Positions 24,172 through 33,578 of a stretch of DNA of 64,000 nucleotides are shown one piece after another. Origin of the DNA: Bacteroidetes bacterium 47-18 (GTDB lineage: Bacteria; Bacteroidota; Bacteroidia; Chitinophagales; Chitinophagaceae); assembly GCA_001897155.1 (NCBI GenBank), contig MKSF01000018.1, positions 1 to 64,000 on the forward strand, in the 5' to 3' direction. Below the pieces are notes generated by a model that worked only from the letters and a program-made list of their open reading frames with translations, was not told the DNA's origin and ran no database searches. Position 1 is the first letter of the stretch. Every line of letters starts with the position of its first letter. Position numbers and translations under genes: made by a program.

Positions 24172-27100
24172 GTGAAGAAAGGTTTTCTTTTATATTGCTG
24201 CCTGCTGCTGCTTTTGGCAACCTACCGTAATGATGCTGCTTATGCACAGTCCTTTAACTGTCCTGAAATAGAGATACTGGGAGGATCGGACACGGTCAGG
24301 CTTGCCTGTACCCAGTCCTGCACCACCCTTACAGCCACCCTTCCGGACATCAGGCAGACCATCAACGGCAATAACGCCTACATCGTGGAACCTGTACCCT
24401 TCAGCGCGGCACAACCTTTCACACTGACCAACCCCAATACCATATTCGTAAATATAGATGACCGGTATTCCGGGATCATCACCCTGCCATTCACCTTCTG
24501 CTTTTACGGCGCTTCGTACAACAGCCTGGTCATCGGAGCCAACGGCACCATTTCGTTCAATACCGGCTATGCCAATACGAACAGCGGGTTTGCCCTGTGC
24601 AATACCAGCAATAATACACACTATACATTACCGCAGCCCAACCGGCCCAGCTTTCCGCTGAACGCCATCTACGCCCTGTTCCATGATATTAACCCGGCCG
24701 TGCAGAACGGCACCAAAAAGATCGAATGGCAGGTAACCGGGACAGCACCCTGCCGGCGGATCATCATCAACTGGGTGGACATCTCCCAGTACGACTGCAC
24801 CAATCTTAAATCCACTTTCCAGTGCGTATTATATGAGAATACCAATGTGATAGACGTTTTTGTGAAGGAGAAGCCCGTTTGCGGCAGATGGAATTGCGGC
24901 GTAGCGGCCATAGGACTGCAGAACGATGACGGCAGCCAGTCCATCAGCCCGCCCAACAGGAATACCTCTGTCTTTACGATTACCACGGCTAACAGCGAAG
25001 GCTGGCGGTTCATTCCCAATGGCGCTTCCCTGCTGGTCAATAACCAGGTCAGCCTGTTCGATCAGAATAATGTGCTGATCCAGACGGTCAATCCCGCACC
25101 CGGCAGCAACGGCGTTGTACATGCCAACTTCACCGCACAGCTCTGCCTGAACGGCAATGAGACCTCCAGGAAGTTCTATGTGAAAGCCAACTATATGCCC
25201 TGTTCCGGGTCTACGCTCGCTGTCCTGGATTCCGTTATATTACAAAGAACTACCACACCGTATCCCACGGCCAACGATACCACGCGTTACTGCATCAATG
25301 AGCCGGCAGCACCCCTGACAGCCGGCGGCACCAACCTGCTGTGGTACACCTCGCCCAGCCAGACACAGGGCAGCGCCACAGCACCGACCCCTGCCACCAG
25401 TACACCCGGCCTGACCACCTATTATGTGACCCAGACCATAGCCGGCTGCGAATCCGGCAAGCGGCCTTTATACGTGCTGGTAACGGACTACACGTATCAT
25501 ACCCTGGCTGCCGGTATCTGCCAGGGAGATTCTTTCCTGTTCAACAATACCTACTACAAAACCCCTGTCAGCAATATAAAGGACACTTTCAGCAGGCCCG
25601 GCCGCTGCGACAGCATTGTAGCCCTCAACCTGACCGTTACAAGTGCGACTACCATTACCGTCAGCAGGCAGCTATGCTCCAATAGCCTGCCTTACACCTG
25701 GAACGGCATTTCCGTCACACAGGGCGGCAATAATGCGGCCCGGTTTACCACTATCGGCAGCAACGGCTGCGACAGCACGACCATCCTGAACCTTACGGTC
25801 AACCCTGTGAAAAGAGATACGGTGACCATCAGCATCTGCGAGACCCGGCTGCCCTATAGCTGGCTGGGCAATACCGTTACGCAGGGAGGAACTGGAGCAG
25901 CCCAGTATAACGGCATTACCGCATCCGGGTGTGACAGCATCCTGGTGCTCAACCTCCGGGTCAGCAATACCTTTCTCTTTACGGAAAGTGTCACCGTATG
26001 CTACAGCAGCATGCCCTACACCTGGAGAGGCCTGACTGTCACACAGGGCGGCAATAACGCGGCCACCAGGACCTATACCTCCTCAAAGGGCTGTGACAGC
26101 ACATTCAGGCTCAACCTGGACATCACCAATGCCATCACCCATACCGTCAGCGACAGCATCTGCGAAACAGCGCTGCCTTATACCCGGAACGGCCATACGG
26201 TCAGCACACCGGGCCTGCACACCTTTACCGATACCTTCCTCTCCGCCGGGACGAACTGCGACAGCATTGTCACTACCGGTATTTTTGTAAAGGATACGCT
26301 GCATACCATAGCTAATATTACGATATGCGCCTCCCAGCTTCCCTACACCTGGAACGGCATCACCCTGAATACAGGCGGGCAGAACGTGGCTACCTATACT
26401 GCCATCGGGCGTAACGGCTGCGACAGCATCGTCCACCTGAACCTGAACGTCAATCCTGTAGTATATCATACAGCCGGTATTACCATCTGCCAGAGCCAGC
26501 TGCCATATACATGGAATGGCATCAGCGTCACACAGGGGGGCAATAATGTAGCTACCTATACGACCACATCCGCTACTACCAATTGCGACAGTATCGTCAC
26601 GCTCAATCTTACGGTGATCAATACACTCAGGGATACGGTCAGCCTTACAGCCTGTGAAAACGGCTTTCCCTTTACCTGGAACGGCATTTCCGTCACATCA
26701 GGCGGTAACAATATAGCCACTTATACGACCACTTCAGTATCTACCAATTGTGACAGTATCGTCACCCTGAACGTAAGCGTACTGGATACCGTACTTACCG
26801 ACCAGGCAGTCACCATCTGCCAGGCACAGCTGCCTTTTACCTGGAATAATATCGTGGTGAGTACCGGCGGCAATAATGTGGCGCGCTTTACGACAACCGG
26901 CAGCAACGGCTGTGACAGCACAACCCGCCTGAACCTGGCCGTTGTCAATACCATCACCTACACCCAGACATTAACGATCTGCCAGACACAGTTGCCCTAT
27001 ACCTGGAATAATATTACCGTCAGCCGGGGAGGTAACAATGTGGCACAGTTCACTACACAAAGTGCATCGGGATGTGACAGCATCACTACGCTGAACCTGA

Positions 27101-28254
27101 ATGTCACCAATACCGTTCAGGCACAGGACAACCGAAGCATCTGTAACAATATGATGCCTTTTACCTGGAATGGCATAACGGTCACACAGGCCGGGCAGGG
27201 TGCGGCCGTTTACCACACCACATCGGTACGCACCGGGTGTGACAGCATTGTAACGCTGAACCTCAGCCTGAAAGATACGTTCCGCACCGTTACAGCTGCG
27301 GACCTCTGCTACAATCAACTGCCTTACCGTTTCGGCTCCGTAACCATTACGCAGGCGGGTACCTATAACAGCACATTTACTGCCCGGAACGGCTGCGACA
27401 GCAATGTCCGCCTTACGGTCCGTGTCAGTGATCCGCCGGTCAGGCTGCCCGACACCACGCTGTACGGCTGCGGCAGCGTTACCTTTAAGAACACGGTTTA
27501 CAGTCAAAGCACGGTACTGACCGATACGACGAAGAACGCCAATGGCTGTGACAGCAGCTACCAGTCCTACAGCATCACCGTATACCCGGTACACAATGAG
27601 CAGTCATCTGCTGCCATATGCGAGGGAGCATCGTACCGCTTTGAGGGCATTGATTATACATCAGACACTACATTTACCGAAACGTTCACAAACAGTTTCG
27701 GGTGCGACTCCCAGCGGACGTTTACGCTCGTAGTGCACCCGCGGCCCGCGCTTACGATCAGCACCAATACGGACAGCAGGATATGCCTGCAGGACGAGCT
27801 GGTGCTGACCGCAGCAGGCGCTGACGCTTATAGCTGGTACCTGGACGGGACTTTCCACAGCAATAACAATCCTTATCAGACGGTGGTCTATACGGAACAG
27901 ATGGCTATTAAAGTGACCGGCACCAACGGCTATAATTGTACAGACAGCGCTTCCATTATCCTGACAGGCGAGCCCTGCTGCGAGATCGGCCTGCCCAACG
28001 CATTCTCTCCCAACGGGGACGGACTGAACGACTATTTCGGGCTGATCACTCCCGGGAACCCCAAAAGCTACCTGCTTAATATTTATGACCGCTGGGGCAC
28101 ACTGGTATTTACCACTACCAATGTCAATACCCAATGGGACGGTACTGTAAAAGGCAGCCCTTCAGAAATGGGCGTGTATTTTTACTATGTAGAATACGAA
28201 TGCCAGAACGGCACTTCCACCAAAGAAAAAGGAGATATTACGCTGATCAGGTAA
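24172..28254 (+). CDS. Large T9SS-secreted repeat protein with gliding-type C-terminal domain
   Basis: This 1360-residue protein starts at GTG, followed by a signal peptide ending AYAQ. Residues 25-290 form a beta-rich domain found in T9SS adhesins (FNIDDRYSGIITLPFTFCFYG, VIGANGTISF). Residues 450-1190 are a tandem array of about fourteen repeats of 50-57 residues, each with the frame ICxxxLPYTWNG and CDSIVTLNL and two conserved cysteines. The C-terminus (LPNAFSPNGDGLNDYF, NIYDRWGTLVF, WDG) is the CHU_C/gliding-motility type B sorting domain, so the protein crosses the outer membrane via T9SS and becomes surface-bound. It is probably an adhesin or polysaccharide-binding protein. It is monocistronic with a strong terminator on either side. 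Confidence 0.93.
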   Translation: MKKGFLLYCCLLLLLATYRNDAAYAQSFNCPEIEILGGSDTVRLACTQSCTTLTATLPDIRQTINGNNAYIVEPVPFSAAQPFTLTNPNTIFVNIDDRYSGIITLPFTFCFYGASYNSLVIGANGTISFNTGYANTNSGFALCNTSNNTHYTLPQPNRPSFPLNAIYALFHDINPAVQNGTKKIEWQVTGTAPCRRIIINWVDISQYDCTNLKSTFQCVLYENTNVIDVFVKEKPVCGRWNCGVAAIGLQNDDGSQSISPPNRNTSVFTITTANSEGWRFIPNGASLLVNNQVSLFDQNNVLIQTVNPAPGSNGVVHANFTAQLCLNGNETSRKFYVKANYMPCSGSTLAVLDSVILQRTTTPYPTANDTTRYCINEPAAPLTAGGTNLLWYTSPSQTQGSATAPTPATSTPGLTTYYVTQTIAGCESGKRPLYVLVTDYTYHTLAAGICQGDSFLFNNTYYKTPVSNIKDTFSRPGRCDSIVALNLTVTSATTITVSRQLCSNSLPYTWNGISVTQGGNNAARFTTIGSNGCDSTTILNLTVNPVKRDTVTISICETRLPYSWLGNTVTQGGTGAAQYNGITASGCDSILVLNLRVSNTFLFTESVTVCYSSMPYTWRGLTVTQGGNNAATRTYTSSKGCDSTFRLNLDITNAITHTVSDSICETALPYTRNGHTVSTPGLHTFTDTFLSAGTNCDSIVTTGIFVKDTLHTIANITICASQLPYTWNGITLNTGGQNVATYTAIGRNGCDSIVHLNLNVNPVVYHTAGITICQSQLPYTWNGISVTQGGNNVATYTTTSATTNCDSIVTLNLTVINTLRDTVSLTACENGFPFTWNGISVTSGGNNIATYTTTSVSTNCDSIVTLNVSVLDTVLTDQAVTICQAQLPFTWNNIVVSTGGNNVARFTTTGSNGCDSTTRLNLAVVNTITYTQTLTICQTQLPYTWNNITVSRGGNNVAQFTTQSASGCDSITTLNLNVTNTVQAQDNRSICNNMMPFTWNGITVTQAGQGAAVYHTTSVRTGCDSIVTLNLSLKDTFRTVTAADLCYNQLPYRFGSVTITQAGTYNSTFTARNGCDSNVRLTVRVSDPPVRLPDTTLYGCGSVTFKNTVYSQSTVLTDTTKNANGCDSSYQSYSITVYPVHNEQSSAAICEGASYRFEGIDYTSDTTFTETFTNSFGCDSQRTFTLVVHPRPALTISTNTDSRICLQDELVLTAAGADAYSWYLDGTFHSNNNPYQTVVYTEQMAIKVTGTNGYNCTDSASIILTGEPCCEIGLPNAFSPNGDGLNDYFGLITPGNPKSYLLNIYDRWGTLVFTTTNVNTQWDGTVKGSPSEMGVYFYYVEYECQNGTSTKEKGDITLIR
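25508..27747 (+). repeat. Coding tandem array of about 14 disulfide repeats
   Basis: Within the T9SS protein, repeats of about 150-170 bp share IC-x4-LPYTWNG-x3-VT-x-GGN-x-A and CDS-I-V-x-LNL-x-V. Middle units (7-10) are the most alike and units 1, 5 and 12-14 most diverged, suggesting recent internal duplication in the centre. Two Cys per unit imply one disulfide each, seen from spacing only. Confidence 0.85.
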
Positions 28255-28274
28255 AACTATGGCTGTGTAAAAAG

Positions 28275-28363
28275 TAAACAACCCTGTCATATTGAGCTCC
28301 GTCGAAATATTGACAGGGTTGTTTATCCATACCTATCACATTTCGACAGGCTCAATGTGACAC
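28275..28363. repeat. Dispersed repeat B with bidirectional terminator hairpin
   Basis: AACAACCCTGTCA...TGACAGGGTTGTT (28278-28324) forms a stem of about 13 bp around a loop of near 20 bases, with A and T runs on both sides. CACATTTCGACAGGCTCAAT at 28338-28357, running on to GTGACAC at 28364, is the family motif in reverse orientation. It separates convergent genes, fitting termination in both directions. Confidence 0.8.
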
Positions 28364-28374
28364 AAGCTCAATGT

Positions 28375-28493
28375 CGTTCGGAATGCCCGGTACACTACAA
28401 TACTTATAGCAAAAGTCCTCTCTGCGGGTTAGAGAGGACCTTTATAAACGAAGTACCCTAAAAAAGAGGTTGTTCCCTATAAGCAGATAGTCA
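28375..28493 (-). repeat. Dispersed repeat A, truncated copy 4, reverse orientation
   Basis: Read on the minus strand it starts TGACTATCTGCTTATAGGGAACAA and runs to GGGCATTCCGAACG, then breaks off against the repeat-B element. The 3' end is missing. It begins five bases from the stop of the ABC permease gene. Confidence 0.7.
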
Positions 28494-28497
28494 ATTC

Positions 28498-30720
28498 CTA
28501 TTTTATATACTGCTTCAGCACGGTCTCAAAGCCGCTCTGGCCCGGCATAGGCAGCTCGTGCTGTAAAGGCACGCCTTCCGGTGAGATGAGTATATAACGG
28601 GGTATTCCTTTGATACCAAAATACCTGATGAAGTCACTGCTGAAAGAAGTATGCCAGTTCACGATATTGGGATTCCGGGTTTTGTGGGTTTTCCAGGCAT
28701 TGATATGCTGGTCCACTGAAACCGCCACAAATTTTACATTCTTATCCTTGAACTTATCTGCATAATCATAGAAATAGGGGGCATTCGCCTTACAGGGCGG
28801 GCACCAGGACGCCCATATGTCCAGCACAATATAGCTCCCGGCAAACTGTCTCAGGCTTTGCTGCGCTCCGTTTTCATCTTCAAATACGAATTCCGGCAGT
28901 ACCGCGAAATTCGTCCTGGCCTTCCGGCTGGCATAGTCTGTGGTCAATGCCTTACGGTAGCGGGCAGAGCTGATCTTTACAATCTCCGCATCATACATTG
29001 CCAGCACGAGGCTGTCATCCAGGGCATTATTGTCCAGCAGGCTCCTCAACGCCTGGTAACGCATAGCATCCCTGACCCTGTCGTCTTTGATCTGCTCCAG
29101 CAATGCCGGCTTCTGCAGATCCGTCACTTCCTTATTCCGGTTGAGATAACGGAAATAATTGTCCGCGAATTCCTCCCTGGCTACCAGCGAAACGTCATTA
29201 AAATCCAGCGCTTCCCGCAACCGGTTGATAAAGCCGAATTGATCCGATGCAGACAGTTCCGGCTTGCTCTTCATTTTCCCGTACAGCTCCCACAGGGACA
29301 AGGCTTTCAGGTTCAGCAGGGTGATATTGCGCCCGGAGACATCCGGGGCTACGGCATAGCCGTCTATCGTAGTATATCCCCCGGAGGCTTTCACATCTTT
29401 CCGGTAGCTCTTTTCCAGCTGCTCCAGGAAAGCCGCTTCATCACCCTTTATCCTGTCATTTTCAATCTTCCATTTCAACTGTTCCATATTAGAGAACCCG
29501 ATACCGGCGGCTGCACCGGATTCCGCTCTCCTGTCACCGCTGATATCCATATCGGTAAACCCGTTCCGCATCTTTATATACAGGTGCACGCTGTCGCCAT
29601 TGGTCATAAAGAAAGCGGACGGCTTGTCCTTATAGGCGGTGACGGGCTGCCTGTTTACCGGCTGCAGCAGGCTGTAACGCGCCATAGGTATATCCAGGGA
29701 GTCCAGCAGCAGCCGGAAGTCACCATTCTCCTGCACAGGAATGGCAGCCATCGGCAAACCATCCTCGCTGACCAGCAGCAACTCCTTCACTTCCGTATCC
29801 GTATCTATATGACCGGCAAGCACAGAACGGCCGTAGGACGACTGGTAACGCGGCTGTGACAGCCAGTAGGCAGCGGCAGCTCCCAGCAGCACCGTGGCTG
29901 TGGCAAAAGCCAGTGTGCCATACTGCTTAAAAAAATACCGCTTGTAGTTCCTGTAATAGTAAAACAGATACCCTATCACCAATATGAATACCGACTGCAC
30001 CAGCGACAGCCTTGCATAATAGTTCAGCCAGGCGCCTACCTCGCTGATCCCCCCGGATACCTTTTCCAGTTGCACCAGGGGCACCCAGGCCGGGATATCA
30101 GGGAAAAATACCTTGGCCATGGTATAGCCGAGCAGGCTCACGATGGCGCAGGTGGACAGCAGGTTGGTCATCCTTATATTGATATGCAGCACAAACATCA
30201 GCGCCATAAAGCTCATCGCCCCGGCAAAAAGATTGAGTATATACGCCAGCGTATCGCCCCAGCTAACTGCCAGGCTATAATATTTAGCGTCGATATGCAG
30301 CAGCTTGTACAGCACGGCATAGACCATATACTGCCCGGCAAAGAACAGCAGTATGACCGCCAGCACCTGCACCAGCACCCTGCAATATTTGGCGATAAAA
30401 ATGCTCCATTTGGGGATCGGCTGGGTCTCTATCAGCTGCCAGGTATTGTTCTTATGCTCCACGCTGTTGACCTGTGCCGTAAGCAGCACAACAGCCATAG
30501 GCAGAAAGAGCATACCGAAGGCGGACACCCCTTTAAAGACCTGGTCGAACCAGCTGGTCACCACCTTGTCCACATACATTTCAGGATCCCTGTCCAGCGT
30601 CAGGGTAAAGATAAAGATCAGCAAAGGCAGCAGCCATGCCGTCAGCAGCATGATCAGCCAGGTCCTGGTATGCCTTCCTTTGATACGTTCCAGCCTGAAA
30701 GCTCTAATAATGTTCCGCAT
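28498..30720 (-). CDS. ABC-2 permease fused to a TlpA-like thioredoxin domain
   Basis: This 740-residue fusion has residues 1-290 as an ABC-2 permease with about six to seven membrane segments. Residues 300-400 are beta-rich and resemble the DUF4369-type segment that precedes TlpA domains in Bacteroidota. Residues 605-740 are a thioredoxin domain with WASWCPPCKANAP (Cys640, Cys643) and cis-Pro in KGIPRYI near 707. The last membrane segment would place the redox domain outside the cytoplasm. The ABC ATPase gene lies 33 bp upstream on the same strand. The inferred function is export coupled to disulfide handling of the cargo, or redox sensing. I know of no standard family with this order; an assembly error would need to be ruled out. 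Confidence 0.85.
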   Translation of the reverse strand: MRNIIRAFRLERIKGRHTRTWLIMLLTAWLLPLLIFIFTLTLDRDPEMYVDKVVTSWFDQVFKGVSAFGMLFLPMAVVLLTAQVNSVEHKNNTWQLIETQPIPKWSIFIAKYCRVLVQVLAVILLFFAGQYMVYAVLYKLLHIDAKYYSLAVSWGDTLAYILNLFAGAMSFMALMFVLHINIRMTNLLSTCAIVSLLGYTMAKVFFPDIPAWVPLVQLEKVSGGISEVGAWLNYYARLSLVQSVFILVIGYLFYYYRNYKRYFFKQYGTLAFATATVLLGAAAAYWLSQPRYQSSYGRSVLAGHIDTDTEVKELLLVSEDGLPMAAIPVQENGDFRLLLDSLDIPMARYSLLQPVNRQPVTAYKDKPSAFFMTNGDSVHLYIKMRNGFTDMDISGDRRAESGAAAGIGFSNMEQLKWKIENDRIKGDEAAFLEQLEKSYRKDVKASGGYTTIDGYAVAPDVSGRNITLLNLKALSLWELYGKMKSKPELSASDQFGFINRLREALDFNDVSLVAREEFADNYFRYLNRNKEVTDLQKPALLEQIKDDRVRDAMRYQALRSLLDNNALDDSLVLAMYDAEIVKISSARYRKALTTDYASRKARTNFAVLPEFVFEDENGAQQSLRQFAGSYIVLDIWASWCPPCKANAPYFYDYADKFKDKNVKFVAVSVDQHINAWKTHKTRNPNIVNWHTSFSSDFIRYFGIKGIPRYILISPEGVPLQHELPMPGQSGFETVLKQYIK

Positions 30721-30753
30721 AGTTCCTATTGTTGAAAGATGTTTGAAATAATG

Positions 30754-31644
30754 TTATTGAATGATGTCCATAAACCAGGACTCCAGGCTGCCTTCCTGCT
30801 TCACCTCATATACCGGGATGCCCTGCTCAACCAGCCGGCTAACGATGACCGGGATCTCGTTCCTGGACTGCAAATGGCAGGTAACGGTATGCTCTTTCCT
30901 CAGCACCTCATAGCCCGGCAGGCTGACCGGGCCGTCATAATCACCTATGGTGATCCTGACAGGTGTCCCTTCAAATTTCAGTTTCAGCTCCTGCATCGTG
31001 CCCTCGAAGTGTATCTTACCCTTGTTGATAATACAGATATGGCTGCACATTTTTTCCAGCTCGGCCAGCAGGTGACTGGAGATAAAGATGGTGATGCCGT
31101 GCTGTTCGTTGAGCCGCAGCAGCATTTCCCGCACTTCCTGCATCCCGTTGGGGTCCAGCCCGTTCACCGGCTCGTCCAGCAGCAGCAGCTCCGGCTCTTT
31201 GACCAGGCACAGGCCTATGGCCAGGCGCTGCTTCATCCCGAGAGAGTAACGTTTTACCGCCAGGTGCTTCGCCTTTGTCAGCCCGACCATCTCCAGTATG
31301 GGATCGATCTTATCCAATGCCAGCGCGTTACTTTTCAGTACCAGCTCCAGGTGGTCCTTTGCGGTAAGATGACTGTACAGCACCGGCTGCTCCACCAGGC
31401 ATCCTATTTTTGAGTAAATGCCCGGGAGCTGGCCGCCCAGGGGCGCCCCGAATAGCCTTACAGCACCGCTTTCATCCGGCATGATACCCGCCAGCATCCT
31501 CATAGTGGTCGATTTGCCCGCGCCGTTCGGCCCCAGGAAGCCATAAACAGCTCCCCGCGGTACCCGGATGGAGATATCGTCCAGGGCCTTAAAATTGTTA
31601 TTATAGCTGTAGCTCAGCTTCTGAATATCTATGATCGTGTCCAT
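30754..31644 (-). CDS. ABC transporter ATP-binding protein
   Basis: This 296-residue ATPase has Walker A GPNGAGKST (36-44), signature YSLGMKQRLAIG and Walker B PELLLLDEPVNGLDP. The H-loop is FISSHLLAE and the C-terminal extension is about 75 residues. The sequence type matches bacitracin/lantibiotic-immunity or gliding-type exporters. It precedes the permease-thioredoxin fusion and should form a two-gene exporter (homodimeric ATPase with the permease). The substrate is unknown. No two-component system or peptide gene is adjacent. Confidence 0.95.
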   Translation of the reverse strand: MDTIIDIQKLSYSYNNNFKALDDISIRVPRGAVYGFLGPNGAGKSTTMRMLAGIMPDESGAVRLFGAPLGGQLPGIYSKIGCLVEQPVLYSHLTAKDHLELVLKSNALALDKIDPILEMVGLTKAKHLAVKRYSLGMKQRLAIGLCLVKEPELLLLDEPVNGLDPNGMQEVREMLLRLNEQHGITIFISSHLLAELEKMCSHICIINKGKIHFEGTMQELKLKFEGTPVRITIGDYDGPVSLPGYEVLRKEHTVTCHLQSRNEIPVIVSRLVEQGIPVYEVKQEGSLESWFMDIIQ

Positions 31645-31915
31645 AAAGCGCTTCCGTTTAAAACAGGTGTTGAATCTTCAAGATAGTAAAAATACAGTTA
31701 AAAAAGCTCTCCTGCCACACCCTATTCGACGAACAGCAGGATTTACGGGATGAACGGGCGTAGCAGGCCCATTGTTCACATCAGCGCTCTAAAGAAAAGC
31801 CGGCTAATACATCACCGCATTAACCGAAACTTCTGCATCCTGAGCCCGTATCTTGCATTTTTTTGTCTAACTTCGCAAAATATTAAAACTAACATAACAT
31901 TGCTTTGATCTCATC

Positions 31916-32827
31916 ATGTTAAGAGAAGGACATATCCATACTGAAACAATAACCTATTCATCCAATAAAATAAAGGATTATTTCCAGCTGGTAAAGCCCA
32001 ACCTGAGCTTCCTGGTGGTCTTTTCGAGTGTTATAGGCTACCTGCTGGCACCTAACGCCCAATTTGACTGGGCGCAAATCCTGCTGCTCTTCCTGGGCGG
32101 CGCCCTTGTTACAAGCGGCGCCAATGTCATCAACCAGATACTGGAGCGTAATTCCGACAAGCTGATGAGGCGGACCGCGGTACGTCCCCTGCCGGACGGA
32201 CGGATGGCAGTGAGCGAGGCCGTTGTGCTCAGCACAGTCACTTCCCTTGCCGGCTTTGCCATCATGTATTTCGGGTTCAACCCGCTGGCAGCGCTGCTGT
32301 CAGTCATCTCCTCCGTAATCTATGGCTTTATATATACGCCCATGAAGCGTATTCACCCGATATGCATCCTCATAGGTGCTATCCCGGGCGCATTGCCGCC
32401 GCTGATCGGCTGGACCGCCGCTACCGGTACCTTATCTGAGGTATCTGATTTCGGCGGATGGTCCCTGTTCCTTATCCAGTTCTTCTGGCAGTTCCCCCAC
32501 CTCTGGGCGATAGCCTGGGTGGGCTATGAAGATTACCAGAAAGCAGGTATCCGTATGCTGCCCTCCCGGGAAGGCAAGACCTCTTTTACCGGTCTGCAGA
32601 GCATGTTCTACAGCATCACCCTGATCCCGCTCGTGCTGATCCCCTATGCACTGGGCATGACAGGCAGGCTGGGTATGTGGCTGTCCGTACTGCTGGGATT
32701 CCTGTACTTTATGGCCTCCTTCAATTTTTACCTGAAGAATGACAAGGTATCTGCCAAGAAGCTGATGTATGCCTCCTTCATCTATCTCCCTGTAGTACTG
32801 ATCGTATTATTATTTGATAAAATATAA
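31916..32827 (+). CDS. ctaB: Protoheme IX farnesyltransferase
   Basis: This 303-residue UbiA-type prenyltransferase has about eight membrane segments. It adds a farnesyl group to heme b to make heme O for cytochrome oxidases. The Asp-rich motif NQILERNSDKLMRRTAVRPLP (residues 79-99) and the second loop GFIYTPMKR are present. It is the first gene of a run of oxidase genes. Start ATG is chosen after a weak -7-like box (TAACTTCG, 31868-31875). Residues 1-25 are a hydrophilic N-terminal extension. Confidence 0.95.
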   Translation: MLREGHIHTETITYSSNKIKDYFQLVKPNLSFLVVFSSVIGYLLAPNAQFDWAQILLLFLGGALVTSGANVINQILERNSDKLMRRTAVRPLPDGRMAVSEAVVLSTVTSLAGFAIMYFGFNPLAALLSVISSVIYGFIYTPMKRIHPICILIGAIPGALPPLIGWTAATGTLSEVSDFGGWSLFLIQFFWQFPHLWAIAWVGYEDYQKAGIRMLPSREGKTSFTGLQSMFYSITLIPLVLIPYALGMTGRLGMWLSVLLGFLYFMASFNFYLKNDKVSAKKLMYASFIYLPVVLIVLLFDKI

Positions 32828-32851
32828 GTTTCAGAAAAATCACACCAGGTT

Positions 32852-33424
32852 ATGTCCCAGACCAATATCCAGACAAGGAAATCACTGAAAATCCACCCCC
32901 AGAAATTCGCTATGTGGATAGCTATCGCTACCATTATCATGATGTTCGGAGGATTCACAAGCGGCTATATCGTACGGCGCTCCCAGGGTATGTGGGAAGT
33001 ATTTGAAATGCCCCAGATCTTCATCGCATCCACCATCGCGATCTGCCTGAGCAGCCTGACCATGATATTCGCGCTCCGCAACTACAAAAAAGCGCAATTC
33101 GGCACCTTCCGTACACTGATGGTGATCACCCTGCTGCTGGGTGTGGCATTTTCCGTCATGCAGCTGGCAGGCTTCAGCGAAATGCACCAGCGGAACCTGA
33201 AGATATCCGGCAACCCGTCCAGCTCCTTTCTGTACATCATCGCGGGCATCCATATCCTGCATATACTCGGCGGTGTCATAACCATAGCGTACCAGCTGAT
33301 CAAGACCAGGAAGAACGAGCTGACGGAAGACAGGATCGTGGGCCTGGAAATATTAAGCACTTACTGGCACTTTGTAGACCTGCTGTGGCTGTACCTTTAC
33401 GTATTCTTTATATTTTTCCGGTAA
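32852..33424 (+). CDS. Cytochrome c oxidase subunit III-like protein (five membrane segments)
   Basis: This 190-residue protein lies 25 bp after ctaB. Membrane segments are near residues 19-40, 52-70, 85-105, 130-150 and 165-185. The end carries STYWHFVDLLWLYLYVFFI, the hallmark of COX III. It is shorter than the 245-residue paralogue downstream. Two subunit III-like genes in tandem are usual in Bacteroidota caa3/cbb3-adjacent operons; they may form a heterodimeric subunit III. Confidence 0.92.
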   Translation: MSQTNIQTRKSLKIHPQKFAMWIAIATIIMMFGGFTSGYIVRRSQGMWEVFEMPQIFIASTIAICLSSLTMIFALRNYKKAQFGTFRTLMVITLLLGVAFSVMQLAGFSEMHQRNLKISGNPSSSFLYIIAGIHILHILGGVITIAYQLIKTRKNELTEDRIVGLEILSTYWHFVDLLWLYLYVFFIFFR

Positions 33425-33578
33425 GAAGGCAGCAGCCCGGGATTTTACATTTATTATTGTAATAAAAATGTAAAATTTTTTTGCGCTAATTCTTCCTATA
33501 ATAAATGTATTGATGTAATTTGCACCCTTGAAAATAAATTTTAACTTACCCTAAGCTGAATTTAAATTATCAGAATTT

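Noticed and set aside
25508-27747. CRISPR-like array from periodic repeats
   Set aside because: The periodicity is coding, with imperfect 150-170 bp units in frame of the T9SS protein; no short identical repeats with unique spacers and no cas genes.
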